Of a DNA stretch of 64,000 bases, positions 1 through 8,289 are shown in pieces. The stretch comes from Bacillota bacterium (GTDB lineage Bacteria; Bacillota; Bacilli; Paenibacillales; UBA4045), in contig JAEZQY010000018.1 of the NCBI GenBank assembly GCA_023441055.1, positions 62,001 to 126,000 of the forward strand, written 5' to 3'. The notes beneath the pieces are model-generated. The model saw only the letters and a list, made by a program, of their open reading frames with translations, was not told the origin of the DNA and made no database searches. Positions within the stretch are counted from its first letter, which is position 1, and each line of letters begins with the position of its first letter. Both the position numbers and the translations under genes were made by a program.

Positions 1-826
1 CCTAATCCTGTTCGGCATATTTATTTTCTATCCGATGCTGCGCTCGATTTACTTTAGCTTGCACTTGACGAATCCGCGCGGGAAAATCGCCATGTTTGTG
101 GGGTTTGAGAATTTTGTGGATCTCTTCTCACAACCACAATTTTACGGCAGCTTGAAAGTCACCTTCTTATTCATGTTATTTACTGTACCGACATGTATTG
201 CAATATCCGTTATTATGGCAGCGTTTTCAGGCGGCAAGCAGCGCGGTATGAAAGCCTTCCAGTGGATTTTTTCCCTGCCGGTTGTTGTATCGGTTGCAAC
301 AGGGTCCACTATCTGGCTGTTATTGTACCATCCGAGCATCGGCATGTTTAACTACTTTCTGAGCTTGCTTGGCTTTGATCCGGTGTTCTGGCTGTCGGAT
401 AAAGATTGGGCGTTGATTTCGGTCTCGCTCGTCACCATCTGGATGAATATCGGCTTCGCTTATATCGTCGTACTTGGTGGAATGAAGGGAATCAGTCATG
501 ACATCTATGAGAGTGCGATGATTGATGGTTCAGGACCGACTCACTCGTTCTTCCGCATTACATTGCCTTTATTGTCGCCGACCTTCTTCTTCCTGACGAT
601 CGTCTCGATCATCGGTTCCTTCCAGGCATTCGGGCAAATCTATATTCTAACCCGGGGAGGACCTTCCCGTTCGACCGATGTAATCGTATTCGACATTTAT
701 CAGGAAGCGTTTATTAACTTCCAATTTGGCACCGCCAGTGCGAAGGCGCTCGTGTTGTTTGGGATGATCTTGCTGCTGACAATCGTGCAATTTCGATTTG
801 CAGAGAAGAAGGTGCATTATCAATGA
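1..826 (+). CDS. sugar ABC transporter permease, MalF/UgpA type (5' end cut off)
   Basis: Inner-membrane permease subunit of a carbohydrate ABC importer. The reading frame is open to the left edge (residues before the first internal Met read LILFGIFIFYP), so the N-terminus and first membrane segment are missing. Several hydrophobic segments are visible. The EAA loop that contacts the ATPase is present as ESAMIDGSGPTHSFFRITLP, with the usual A-x-x-D-G-x(6)-F-x-x-I-x-L-P pattern. The stop overlaps the start of the next permease (ATGA, 823-826), so the two are translationally coupled. No ATP-binding subunit lies in the window; such importers usually share an MsmX-like ATPase encoded elsewhere. 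The substrate cannot be read from the sequence. Confidence 0.9.
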   Translation, partial: LILFGIFIFYPMLRSIYFSLHLTNPRGKIAMFVGFENFVDLFSQPQFYGSLKVTFLFMLFTVPTCIAISVIMAAFSGGKQRGMKAFQWIFSLPVVVSVATGSTIWLLLYHPSIGMFNYFLSLLGFDPVFWLSDKDWALISVSLVTIWMNIGFAYIVVLGGMKGISHDIYESAMIDGSGPTHSFFRITLPLLSPTFFFLTIVSIIGSFQAFGQIYILTRGGPSRSTDVIVFDIYQEAFINFQFGTASAKALVLFGMILLLTIVQFRFAEKKVHYQ

Positions 827-1644
827 ATCGTTATCTCGTTCATTTCTTTCATTATTTGGCGCTCGTCATCATTTCGGTCATTATTTTGTATCCGCTTTAC
901 TTCGCGGTATCAACAGCGTTTATGACACCGAAGGAGCTGGCAAGCTATCCGACTCCACTATTTCCGAAGAGCTTGTATGTAGGCAACTTTGTGGACACGA
1001 TCAAAGCAGTTCCCATCCTGCGCTACATTCTTAACTCATTCATTGTGGCGACGCTAATCATGATTGGACAGTTAATCTTCTGTTCCATGGCAGCTTATGC
1101 TTTTGCAATTTTACGCTTTCCCGGCAAGGCCGCACTATTCTTATTGTTCCTGTCGACCATGATGATCCCCTGGGAAGTGACGATCATTCCGAATTATCTG
1201 CTTATTCATTCATGGAATTGGATGGATTCTTACCTGGGATTAACAGTACCTTTTATGGCTAGCGCATTCGGGGTGTTCTTACTCCGACAGTCGTTCCTTC
1301 AACTGCCTACCGAGCTATTCGATGCGGTGAAGATTGATGGCTGCGGGATTGGTCAGACGTTCATGAAGCTTGTACTTCCATTATCAAGGCCGATCCTGGC
1401 CACACTTGGCATCTACAGCTTCCTCAATGCATGGAATATGTATCTGTGGCCGTTACTCATCACGAATACAAATACGATGAGAACCGTTCAAATCGGGATA
1501 TCCATGCTGCAATGGGAGGAGAACCAATCATGGAACTTAGTCATGACTGGAGTTACGCTTGCTCTTATTCCTTCCATTCTTCTTCTAGTGTTCGGACTTA
1601 AACAATTAGTTGCTGGAATTACGGCAGGAGCATTAAAAGGATAA
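823..1644 (+). CDS. sugar ABC transporter permease, MalG/UgpE type
   Basis: Second permease subunit (273 aa) of the same importer. About six membrane helices are visible. The EAA loop reads DAVKIDGCGIGQTFMKLVLP and the C-terminal end, AGALKG, is typical of CUT1-family MalG-like subunits. The ATG overlaps the upstream stop by four bases. It should pair with the upstream permease and the lipoprotein that follows 26 bp downstream. Family assignment is firm; substrate is unknown. Confidence 0.92.
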   Translation: MNRYLVHFFHYLALVIISVIILYPLYFAVSTAFMTPKELASYPTPLFPKSLYVGNFVDTIKAVPILRYILNSFIVATLIMIGQLIFCSMAAYAFAILRFPGKAALFLLFLSTMMIPWEVTIIPNYLLIHSWNWMDSYLGLTVPFMASAFGVFLLRQSFLQLPTELFDAVKIDGCGIGQTFMKLVLPLSRPILATLGIYSFLNAWNMYLWPLLITNTNTMRTVQIGISMLQWEENQSWNLVMTGVTLALIPSILLLVFGLKQLVAGITAGALKG

Positions 1645-1670
1645 CCACGAATATGAGAGGGGTTTATTAA

Positions 1671-3065
1671 ATGAATATAATATCCATTCGGAAAGTTGGC
1701 ATTCTGTTCTTGGCTTTAGTTATGATTTTTACGGTAGCATGCAGCAACAACTCCGGCGGCAGCTCGAACTCGAATAAACCAGCTACCAACAGCGGCAGTC
1801 AATCGGGAGGTTCATCCGGGACTTCGAGTGAGCCGATTAAAGTGACATATTGGCACTATATGGGCGGTGGACTAGGTGAAGCTATCAATACACTAGTTGA
1901 AAACTTCAATGCTTCCCGCACAGATATTCAGGTCGAGGCGATCTACCAAGGCACCTATGATGAAGCGCTGAATAAGATGAAGGCGTCCATGGATTCGAAG
2001 TCGGGTCCGACTATTATGCAGGCTAATGACGGCGGTACGCGTTATATGGTTGATTCCGGGGCCATTACGCCGATGCAGCACTTCATTGATGCGAACAACT
2101 TTGACCTAAGCCAATTCGAAGAGAATATACTCGCATACTACACATTGGACGAGCGGTTGAATTCGATGCCGTTTAACACCTCCAACCTCATCATGTACTA
2201 CAACAAGGATATGTTCGCTAATGCGGGGCTTGATCCAGAGAATCCTCCGGTGACGTTCGATGAGATGAAGGAAGCAGGCCTAGCACTGACTAAGGATGGT
2301 GTGACCGGTATTTCATTCGCGATCGAGAGCTGGAACCTGGAGCAGCTTCTTGCTAATCAGGGAGCGGAGTTCGTTAATAATGGCAACGGGCGCGATGAAC
2401 CGGCAACGGCGTCAGTCGTCAATAGTGAAGCAGCGATCCAGACGGTTACATGGTGGAAGGATCTGCTCGATTCGAAGGTCGCTATTAATCTGGGCCGTAA
2501 GGCAGATGATGCGAGAAAAGCATTCTCGGCAGAGCAAGTGGCCATCATCTTCTCCACAACCGCCTCGCTGCGTGCTCTTGTAACCAGCGCAGAAGGGAAA
2601 TTCGAGGTAGGCACTGCATTCTTGCCGAAGCCGGATAATGCCAAGGATGGAGGAGTTGTGGTGGGCGGAGGCAGCTTGTACATTCTGAACAATCGTCCGG
2701 AAGCCGAACAGAATGCTGCATTCGAATTTATCAAGTTTGTTCTGTCACCTGAACAGCAGGCGATTTGGCATGTGAATACGGGCTACTTCCCAGTTACCAA
2801 ATCCGCATATGACCAGCCTCTAGTTAAGGAAAATATGGAGAATTACCCGCAATTCAAGACAGCCGTCGATCAGCTGCATGCGACTACATTGAACCGAGCG
2901 ACCCAAGGAGCTGTGATTGGTGTGTTCCCAGAAGCGCGACAACTGACAGAAATCGCTCTTGAAGATGCGCTCAGTGGCACTAAGCCAATAAAGGATGCAT
3001 TGGATCAAGCCGCCAAAGAGATCACCGCAAAAATCGAAGTCTACAATAAAACGGTGCAAAAATAA
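1671..3065 (+). CDS. extracellular sugar-binding lipoprotein (UgpB-like)
   Basis: Solute-binding protein of the ABC importer (464 aa). It has a lipoprotein signal peptide with lipobox TVAC (Cys about residue 24), then a Ser/Gly/Asn-rich linker typical of surface-anchored Firmicute binding proteins. The body begins IKVTYWHYMGGG and fits SBP family 1 (UgpB/MalE). The ATG is preceded by GAGAGGGG at about 9 bp. Here the binding protein follows the permeases. Glycerol-3-phosphate or an oligosaccharide are possible substrates by family, but none is proven. Confidence 0.92.
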   Translation: MNIISIRKVGILFLALVMIFTVACSNNSGGSSNSNKPATNSGSQSGGSSGTSSEPIKVTYWHYMGGGLGEAINTLVENFNASRTDIQVEAIYQGTYDEALNKMKASMDSKSGPTIMQANDGGTRYMVDSGAITPMQHFIDANNFDLSQFEENILAYYTLDERLNSMPFNTSNLIMYYNKDMFANAGLDPENPPVTFDEMKEAGLALTKDGVTGISFAIESWNLEQLLANQGAEFVNNGNGRDEPATASVVNSEAAIQTVTWWKDLLDSKVAINLGRKADDARKAFSAEQVAIIFSTTASLRALVTSAEGKFEVGTAFLPKPDNAKDGGVVVGGGSLYILNNRPEAEQNAAFEFIKFVLSPEQQAIWHVNTGYFPVTKSAYDQPLVKENMENYPQFKTAVDQLHATTLNRATQGAVIGVFPEARQLTEIALEDALSGTKPIKDALDQAAKEITAKIEVYNKTVQK

Positions 3066-3074
3066 CGAGGCGAC

Positions 3075-3899
3075 ATGAAATTAACATTCTTGGGAAGCGG
3101 AGCGGCAGAGGGAATTCCCTCTCCGTTCTGCAATTGTCGCACATGCGATTATGCTAGAGCGGCCAAGGGACGCAATGTGCGGAGGAGACAGGCCGTCCTG
3201 ATCAATGATGATCTGATGATTGACTTCGGTCCCGACATCTATATATCCTTAGAGCAGACTGGGTTGTCTATGATTCCTGTACAATACTTGCTGGTGACTC
3301 ATAGTCACTCTGATCACTTCTATGCCGGGAATTTAGATTTCCGTCCGCAGGCGTTCCGACGATCTACAACACTCCCTGCGCTTAAGCTAATTGGCGGGCC
3401 CTCTGTTCAGACCTTGTGGACCATGCATACATCAGGGGATGGAGAGAAGCAAGACATAGTCAGACACCCCATTCTGCCAGGAGACCGGCTAAGTCTATCT
3501 CCTTATGAGATTCAAGCAATTCAAGCGAGGCATCTTCTGGACATTGGCGATGCGATGAACTATATAATCGAGGATGGCGCTCACAGATTGCTGTATGCGA
3601 CCGACACCGGGCTGTATGATGAATCATCATGGCAGCATATAGAGAGAGAACGGATGGACATGGTCGTCATGGAGATGACGTACGGGCTGCAGGCTGGAAG
3701 CGAGATTCATCTTGGGATCGGAGAATATATGGAGATGAGACGAAGATTAACCGAGCTTGGTTGTATCGATGACACTACGCTATGTATCGCTGCACATTTC
3801 TCGCATCAAGATACACCGCCTCATGATGAGCTGGAGCAGCAGCTTCTCGAGCACAACATCATAGCGGCCTATGATGGACTCATTGTGGAAATCGGTTAA
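3075..3899 (+). CDS. MBL-fold metallo-hydrolase, PhnP-like
   Basis: Metallo-beta-lactamase-fold hydrolase (274 aa). Metal ligands are visible in THSHSDH (about residues 75-81), with further His/Asp at RHLLDIGDA, YATDTG and AAHFSHQD. The N-terminal FCNCRTC motif (Cys 19, 21, 24) resembles the extra zinc site of PhnP, the 5-phosphoribosyl 1,2-cyclic phosphate phosphodiesterase. No other phosphonate genes are nearby. It starts 9 bp after the binding protein, so it is probably in the same operon. It may act on a cyclic phosphodiester derived from the imported substrate (for example a glycerophosphodiester); that link is inference. Confidence 0.85.
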   Translation: MKLTFLGSGAAEGIPSPFCNCRTCDYARAAKGRNVRRRQAVLINDDLMIDFGPDIYISLEQTGLSMIPVQYLLVTHSHSDHFYAGNLDFRPQAFRRSTTLPALKLIGGPSVQTLWTMHTSGDGEKQDIVRHPILPGDRLSLSPYEIQAIQARHLLDIGDAMNYIIEDGAHRLLYATDTGLYDESSWQHIERERMDMVVMEMTYGLQAGSEIHLGIGEYMEMRRRLTELGCIDDTTLCIAAHFSHQDTPPHDELEQQLLEHNIIAAYDGLIVEIG

Positions 3900-3902
3900 G
3901 CG

Positions 3903-5117
3903 ATGGGAGAAACCTTGCAAGGCGTGAAGAGTGGATCGATTAAGCAAGTCAAGCTGCTTGCCGTCGTAACGGCAATATGTCTGATGGGCGATTCGATGTT
4001 ATATATTGCGCTCCCGATATTCTGGGAAGAGGTAGGATTGACCTCCTTATGGGAGGTCGGCCTACTTCTGTCGATTAATCGCTTGGTGAGACTGCCCTTA
4101 AGTCCGATTGTAGGCTGGTTATATGCGAGGATGAATATCCGTCTAGGACTTCTACTCTCCATTACGTTCGCGACGATCTCGACACTATCCTACGGCTTAC
4201 TTACCGGATTCGCGTGGTGGATCGCCATGCGTTGTCTATGGGGCGTCGCATGGACCTTCCTGCGCATCGGCGCTTATCTAGCGATCCTGGATTTGTCGGA
4301 CGACTCGAATCGCGGGAATTATTATGGCACCTATACGGGAATTTATCGATTAGGCAGCTTGTTCGGTGTGCTCGTCGGTGGAATATTAGCTGACATCTTC
4401 GGCTTGCGGCCTGTTGCGATCGTTCTAGGTCTGCTGACGTTCATCTCGGTGCCGATCGTCATGCTTAACACACCCAAGACCGCTAGGGTGAAGCAGTCCT
4501 CCGTAGCAGAGAAGACCAATGTTCGATCAATTCTTGCCTTCGTGCAGGAGAAGCGGGACCTTCTGTACTTGATTGTTACCGGACTGCTCATCACCATGAT
4601 CTGTGAAGGCATATTCACTTCTACGCTAAGCCTGCTGATCGAGACGAGTTATTCACCGCTAGTCTTGTTCGGGGTAACGATCGGTGCATCCAGCGCGGCA
4701 GGCTTCCTGCAAGCGATGCGATGGGGGTGGGGGCCGTGGCTCTCTCCTTGGCTCGGCCGTAAATTTGATATCTCTACGAATCGGACACGCGTGCTGTGGA
4801 TTACGTTGATCGTCGTAGCTTTACTATTCATCCTGGTCCCGCTGTCCTTGCCATTGTTGGCCTGGATCCTCATCATCATCGGGATTATGCTGCTGGCTAC
4901 CCTGCTGGCGACCCTAATGGACACCTTAGTCACAGCGCAAGCGTCAGCAACGAACAAAGTGCTGGTCATTACGATGTATACCCTTGCACTGGATATTGGT
5001 GCAGCCATCGGCCCGATCGTCGGATTCTCACTTCGTGTCGACATCGTCTATTGGCTATGCGCAGTCTTGCTAGGCGTCAGTGCGATGTTCTGGTTGAAGC
5101 GATCATCCGTGGGATGA
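3903..5117 (+). CDS. MFS transporter
   Basis: Major facilitator superfamily membrane protein (404 aa) with about 12 predicted helices. The loop between helices 2 and 3 (GWLYARMNIRLG) and that between helices 8 and 9 (GRKFD) follow the MFS pattern. It begins 3 bp after the metallo-hydrolase stop, so it is likely co-transcribed with the upstream importer and hydrolase. An efflux role for a breakdown product or drug is possible. It is the last ordinary-GC gene before the AT-rich island. Confidence 0.88.
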   Translation: MGETLQGVKSGSIKQVKLLAVVTAICLMGDSMLYIALPIFWEEVGLTSLWEVGLLLSINRLVRLPLSPIVGWLYARMNIRLGLLLSITFATISTLSYGLLTGFAWWIAMRCLWGVAWTFLRIGAYLAILDLSDDSNRGNYYGTYTGIYRLGSLFGVLVGGILADIFGLRPVAIVLGLLTFISVPIVMLNTPKTARVKQSSVAEKTNVRSILAFVQEKRDLLYLIVTGLLITMICEGIFTSTLSLLIETSYSPLVLFGVTIGASSAAGFLQAMRWGWGPWLSPWLGRKFDISTNRTRVLWITLIVVALLFILVPLSLPLLAWILIIIGIMLLATLLATLMDTLVTAQASATNKVLVITMYTLALDIGAAIGPIVGFSLRVDIVYWLCAVLLGVSAMFWLKRSSVG

Positions 5118-5143
5118 ATGTCTATTCCAGCAATTCGAATCAA

Positions 5144-5341
5144 TTATCGGATTCGGAACTGGCAGGTGGATTTCAGGTACTTATCACCATTTTCTAAAGT
5201 AACGGACTCTTCTGATTGTGACGCGATCACACCCGAGTATTCTAGCATGATACCTCGTTGAATAATCATAACTGGTTTCTTGTTATGAATAACTGCTTGG
5301 AATTGTTCGAGAGTATTCAAGGGGAATCCTGATTTAAACAT
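5144..5341 (-). CDS. small hypothetical protein
   Basis: 65-residue ORF, not recognised with certainty. A good ribosome site (AGAGGTG, 5 bp before the ATG) supports translation. The sequence is mostly beta-forming, with a conserved-looking C-terminus (LENGDKYLKSTCQFRIR) that suggests a small SH3-like barrel. It converges on the MFS gene and marks the start of the AT-rich segment. Confidence 0.55.
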   Translation of the reverse strand: MFKSGFPLNTLEQFQAVIHNKKPVMIIQRGIMLEYSGVIASQSEESVTLENGDKYLKSTCQFRIR

Positions 5342-5515
5342 ATTGACACCTCTGATTATCTGTTATAAGCATTTCACTGGAGTCATATGTGCCATTTTTG
5401 AAAGTTGGTAAGGGGAAGTTTCACTGCAGCATTATTGATAAGTATATCGCTATACTTCATGAATACAAGTATTTGGTTCGCGCCTGACTATTCAACAGTA
5501 TGTAGCATGTTCTTT

Positions 5516-5554
5516 AATCTCCACCTAGTGTTTTCGACACTAGGTGGAGATTTT
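5516..5554. terminator. strong 16-bp hairpin followed by TTTT
   Basis: Perfect inverted repeat AATCTCCACCTAGTGT / ACACTAGGTGGAGATT with a 5-nt loop, followed by TTTT and a pyrimidine-rich tract. It looks like a rho-independent terminator. No gene clearly ends into it on the + strand, so it may be left over from a lost gene. The rest of 5342-5831 shows no convincing gene. Confidence 0.6.
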
Positions 5555-5831
5555 CCTCTTAGCTCCATTTTACCGTCAATAAATCGACTTATCACTATTT
5601 AATCCACAACTCTAATTCTTTAATTTAAGTAAGTTTATGCTTATATAAGCATGATGACTTGACTGATCTTCAGAGCATTTTTTATGACGCTATGCTGATA
5701 GCAGCGGCTAACATTCGATAACACAAGCAAATCGATATATCAATCCAACAAAAAATAACAAAGATCATATAGTGAATAGAATATATGATATAATGTGAGA
5801 CATGTTGAGTATTGTGAGGTGTGTGTGTCAA

Positions 5832-6021
5832 ATGGCGATTAAAAGTGCACTGTCAACATTATCGGACGAGAAACGCTACTTGATAAAGGATGTTCATGAG
5901 AAGCTATGATTAGCTCGTAATAATGTATCGAATCTATATAATGAAGGGCCACAGGGATAGACCTGAGACTATCGACAAATTGTGCGATTTATTCAATTGT
6001 GATGTCAACGATATTTTATAG
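5832..6021 (+). pseudogene. decayed small Cro/C1-type HTH regulator (HTH_26-like)
   Basis: The translation starts MAIKSALSTLSDEKRYLIKDVHEKL and resumes as LARNNVSNLYNE, then ATGID, then ETIDKLCDLFNCDVNDIL. Together these match the roughly 65-residue stand-alone HTH_26 family. Reading is broken by an in-frame TGA at 5907-5909, where the family has Gly, and by two single-base deletions around 5944 and 5962. A TATAAT-like -10 (GATATAATG near 5788) lies upstream. It sits just before the methyltransferase, so it may have been a regulator of the island. Confidence 0.72.
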
Positions 6022-6032
6022 AGAGATTAATT

Positions 6033-6056
6033 TAGTTAACTTTGTACTATTAACTA
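6033..6056. promoter_or_regulatory. inverted repeat upstream of the methyltransferase
   Basis: TAGTTAA and TTAACTA form perfect 7-bp arms around a 10-nt spacer, 50 bp before the TTG start of the methyltransferase. Position and size suit an operator for a controller protein or for autoregulation. No binding protein is identified. Confidence 0.4.
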
Positions 6057-6106
6057 GGGAATTTTCTTAGATACGACTATATTTAATACGAAAGAGGTAG
6101 ACAATA

Positions 6107-7219
6107 TTGAATCGCGAAATCCACAAAGATAATACTATTCCTAAAATCGTTTCTACATTTTCAGGTTGTGGTGGACTAGATCTAGGTTTTCATTTGGAAG
6201 GTTACGAGACAGTATGGGCAAACGATTTTTCTGAGTGGGCGGTGAAATCATTTCAAGAAAACTTAGGAAATGTTATTGTATACGAGGATATTACCAAAAT
6301 TGATCCATATAATAATAAAAGCATTCCAGATTGTGATTTGGTCCTAGGGGGATTTCCATGTCAAGACTTTTCGGTGATATGGAAACAACCTGGTTTGAAT
6401 GGAAAAAGAGGTGGTCTTTATCGGAATTTCCTTGAATTTGTGGATGCAAAAAAACCAAAGGCTTTTGTGGCGGAAAATGTTAAGGGACTTTTGACTGCTA
6501 ATAAGAGAAAAGCAATCGAAACAATGATTAAAGATTTCGAAAGCATTTCACCGGGATATGTAGTAAAAGTACATTTATATAATTTTGCGGAATATGGCGT
6601 TCCTCAATTTAGAGAAAGAGTACTTATCGTTGGGGTTCGAGTAGATACTGGCTTTAATTTCATACATCCTAAACCTACTCATGGTCCCAATTCTAATAAA
6701 TCATATGTTACTGCAGGAGAGGCACTGATAGGTGTTGAGGATGTTGAGCATAACAATGAGCAAATAAATAGTGCAGAGAAGACACGGAAGATGCTAGAGT
6801 TGATACCAGAAGGTGGTAACTTTACAGATATCCCGAAAGACCACCCTTTATATGTTAAAGGTATGATTAGTCATGTTTACAGAAGGATTAAGCGTGATGA
6901 GCCTGCAAAAACCATTATTGCTGCTGGAGGCGGAGGTACATGGGGATATCACTATCCAGAGCCACGTTCACTAACCAATAGAGAACGGGCCCGACTGCAA
7001 TCATTCCCTGATGATTTTAGATTTATTGGAAGTGTTGCTGAGGTCCGGAGGCAAATCGGCAATGCAGTGCCTCCTGAAGGAGTCCGGGCACTGGCAAGGA
7101 GATTAAAACCGCTCTTTACTGGAGACTACGAGAAGGTTGATCTTTACGAATTACATCGAAACTTGTCGAAATTGACTGTTAAAGAAAGACTTGAACTTGC
7201 TACGAGCGAAATGATATAA
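6107..7219 (+). CDS. DNA (cytosine-5-)-methyltransferase
   Basis: C5-cytosine methyltransferase (370 aa), the protective half of the restriction-modification system. Motif I is FSGCGGLDLGF (residues 18-28), catalytic motif IV is GGFPCQDFS (Cys85), motif VI is ENV (123-125), motif VIII is QFRER (166-170), and motif X is RQIGNAVPP (314-322). The target-recognition region between motifs VIII and IX is short, about 100 residues, as in monospecific type II enzymes. Translation starts at TTG, 7 bp after AGAGGT; no nearer ATG fits. It is AT-rich compared with flanking genes. The next gene starts 11 bp later. The recognition site cannot be read from sequence. Confidence 0.95.
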   Translation: MNREIHKDNTIPKIVSTFSGCGGLDLGFHLEGYETVWANDFSEWAVKSFQENLGNVIVYEDITKIDPYNNKSIPDCDLVLGGFPCQDFSVIWKQPGLNGKRGGLYRNFLEFVDAKKPKAFVAENVKGLLTANKRKAIETMIKDFESISPGYVVKVHLYNFAEYGVPQFRERVLIVGVRVDTGFNFIHPKPTHGPNSNKSYVTAGEALIGVEDVEHNNEQINSAEKTRKMLELIPEGGNFTDIPKDHPLYVKGMISHVYRRIKRDEPAKTIIAAGGGGTWGYHYPEPRSLTNRERARLQSFPDDFRFIGSVAEVRRQIGNAVPPEGVRALARRLKPLFTGDYEKVDLYELHRNLSKLTVKERLELATSEMI

Positions 7220-7230
7220 GGAGCTGAACT

Positions 7231-8289
7231 ATGGAGTATTTGTATTCCAATCTGCCGCCACTTCGAACAAGGGCAAACACGTTTACTGATGCATTTTATT
7301 CTTTGCTTCCTAGAACTAAGAGTCTGGATATAGCAGTAGGATATGTCACAGCCGATTCATTAGTTGAACTAAAAAAGACAATCGAACTAAATAATGTTGA
7401 ACACATGAATTTAACAATAGGGATGCACTACTTTGAGAAGTTTACAGAAGTAGAGTACAGATCTGCAATGGATTTAAATAATTTTCTTACCTCAAATAAT
7501 ATTGGCAGTGTTAGATTAGTTACTCCCTTCAAATTTCACGGCAAGCTTTATTCGTATCAAGACAATGAGGGGCCGTTTGCGGGTATAATTGGATCAAATA
7601 ATTTAAGCAGTATTATTGAAAGTAATAGAAGAGTTTATGAAGCTTCATTCTTGGTTGATGATCGACTTTATGCGACCCAAATGTATGATTTTATTCAAGA
7701 ATTGAACCAATCGTCTACTGATATTATTGACAATCTAAGTATTAGCGATTTTAAAGAGCAAAATCCATTGCTTGAGAATCATGAGCACGTTGAAAAGGTT
7801 GGACCTCATGAACTTATCCAACTGCAATCCGGTCTAACGGATATTTCGTTTCATATCCCTATTAAAGGAGCTGAGATCTCGCCACAAAGTAATTTGAATG
7901 TTTTTTTTGGGAAGGGGCGAGAAGGGAAAAATGGTCTTGTAAAGCCACGTCATTGGTATGAAGCGGAACTCATAGTTCCCAAAATAGTTACAGAACAACC
8001 TTTTTATCCTCAAAGTAAAACAGACGAAGCGGTTTTTGGTGTAGTAACTGATGACGGGTGGAAGTTTAAATGTAAAGTTAGCGGAGACTATAGTAAGAAT
8101 TTTCGATCGGAAAATGATCTTAAAATTCTTGGGAAGTGGTTAAAGGGCCGTCTTGAAAATAAAGGTGTATTGCGAGTGGGTGAGCCTGTAACAGAGGATA
8201 CATTAAGGATGTATGGAAGAGATACATTTACCTTAACTAAAACCAACTATCCTAATTTGTGGTATCTTGACTTTGGGGTGAATTCATGA
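7231..8289 (+). CDS. restriction endonuclease, NgoFVII/CglI PLD type
   Basis: Likely nuclease subunit (352 aa). The N-terminal half carries one phospholipase-D-type active-site motif: H103-G-K105, then GSNN at 121-124. The C-terminal half, including KGREGKNGLVKPRHWYEAEL (about 228-247), resembles the DNA-recognition domain of NgoFVII-family enzymes, which in NgoAVII and CglI is a B3-like fold. In those characterised systems the PLD subunit cuts DNA only together with an ATPase subunit, and the next gene here (4-bp overlap) encodes such an ATPase. The assignment of function rests on family knowledge and this synteny. Site specificity is unknown. Confidence 0.85.
   Translation: MEYLYSNLPPLRTRANTFTDAFYSLLPRTKSLDIAVGYVTADSLVELKKTIELNNVEHMNLTIGMHYFEKFTEVEYRSAMDLNNFLTSNNIGSVRLVTPFKFHGKLYSYQDNEGPFAGIIGSNNLSSIIESNRRVYEASFLVDDRLYATQMYDFIQELNQSSTDIIDNLSISDFKEQNPLLENHEHVEKVGPHELIQLQSGLTDISFHIPIKGAEISPQSNLNVFFGKGREGKNGLVKPRHWYEAELIVPKIVTEQPFYPQSKTDEAVFGVVTDDGWKFKCKVSGDYSKNFRSENDLKILGKWLKGRLENKGVLRVGEPVTEDTLRMYGRDTFTLTKTNYPNLWYLDFGVNS

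Noticed and set aside
5405..5602. 65-codon plus-strand ORF in the AT-rich gap
   Set aside because: It crosses the perfect 16-bp hairpin at 5516-5552 and its composition suggests chance.
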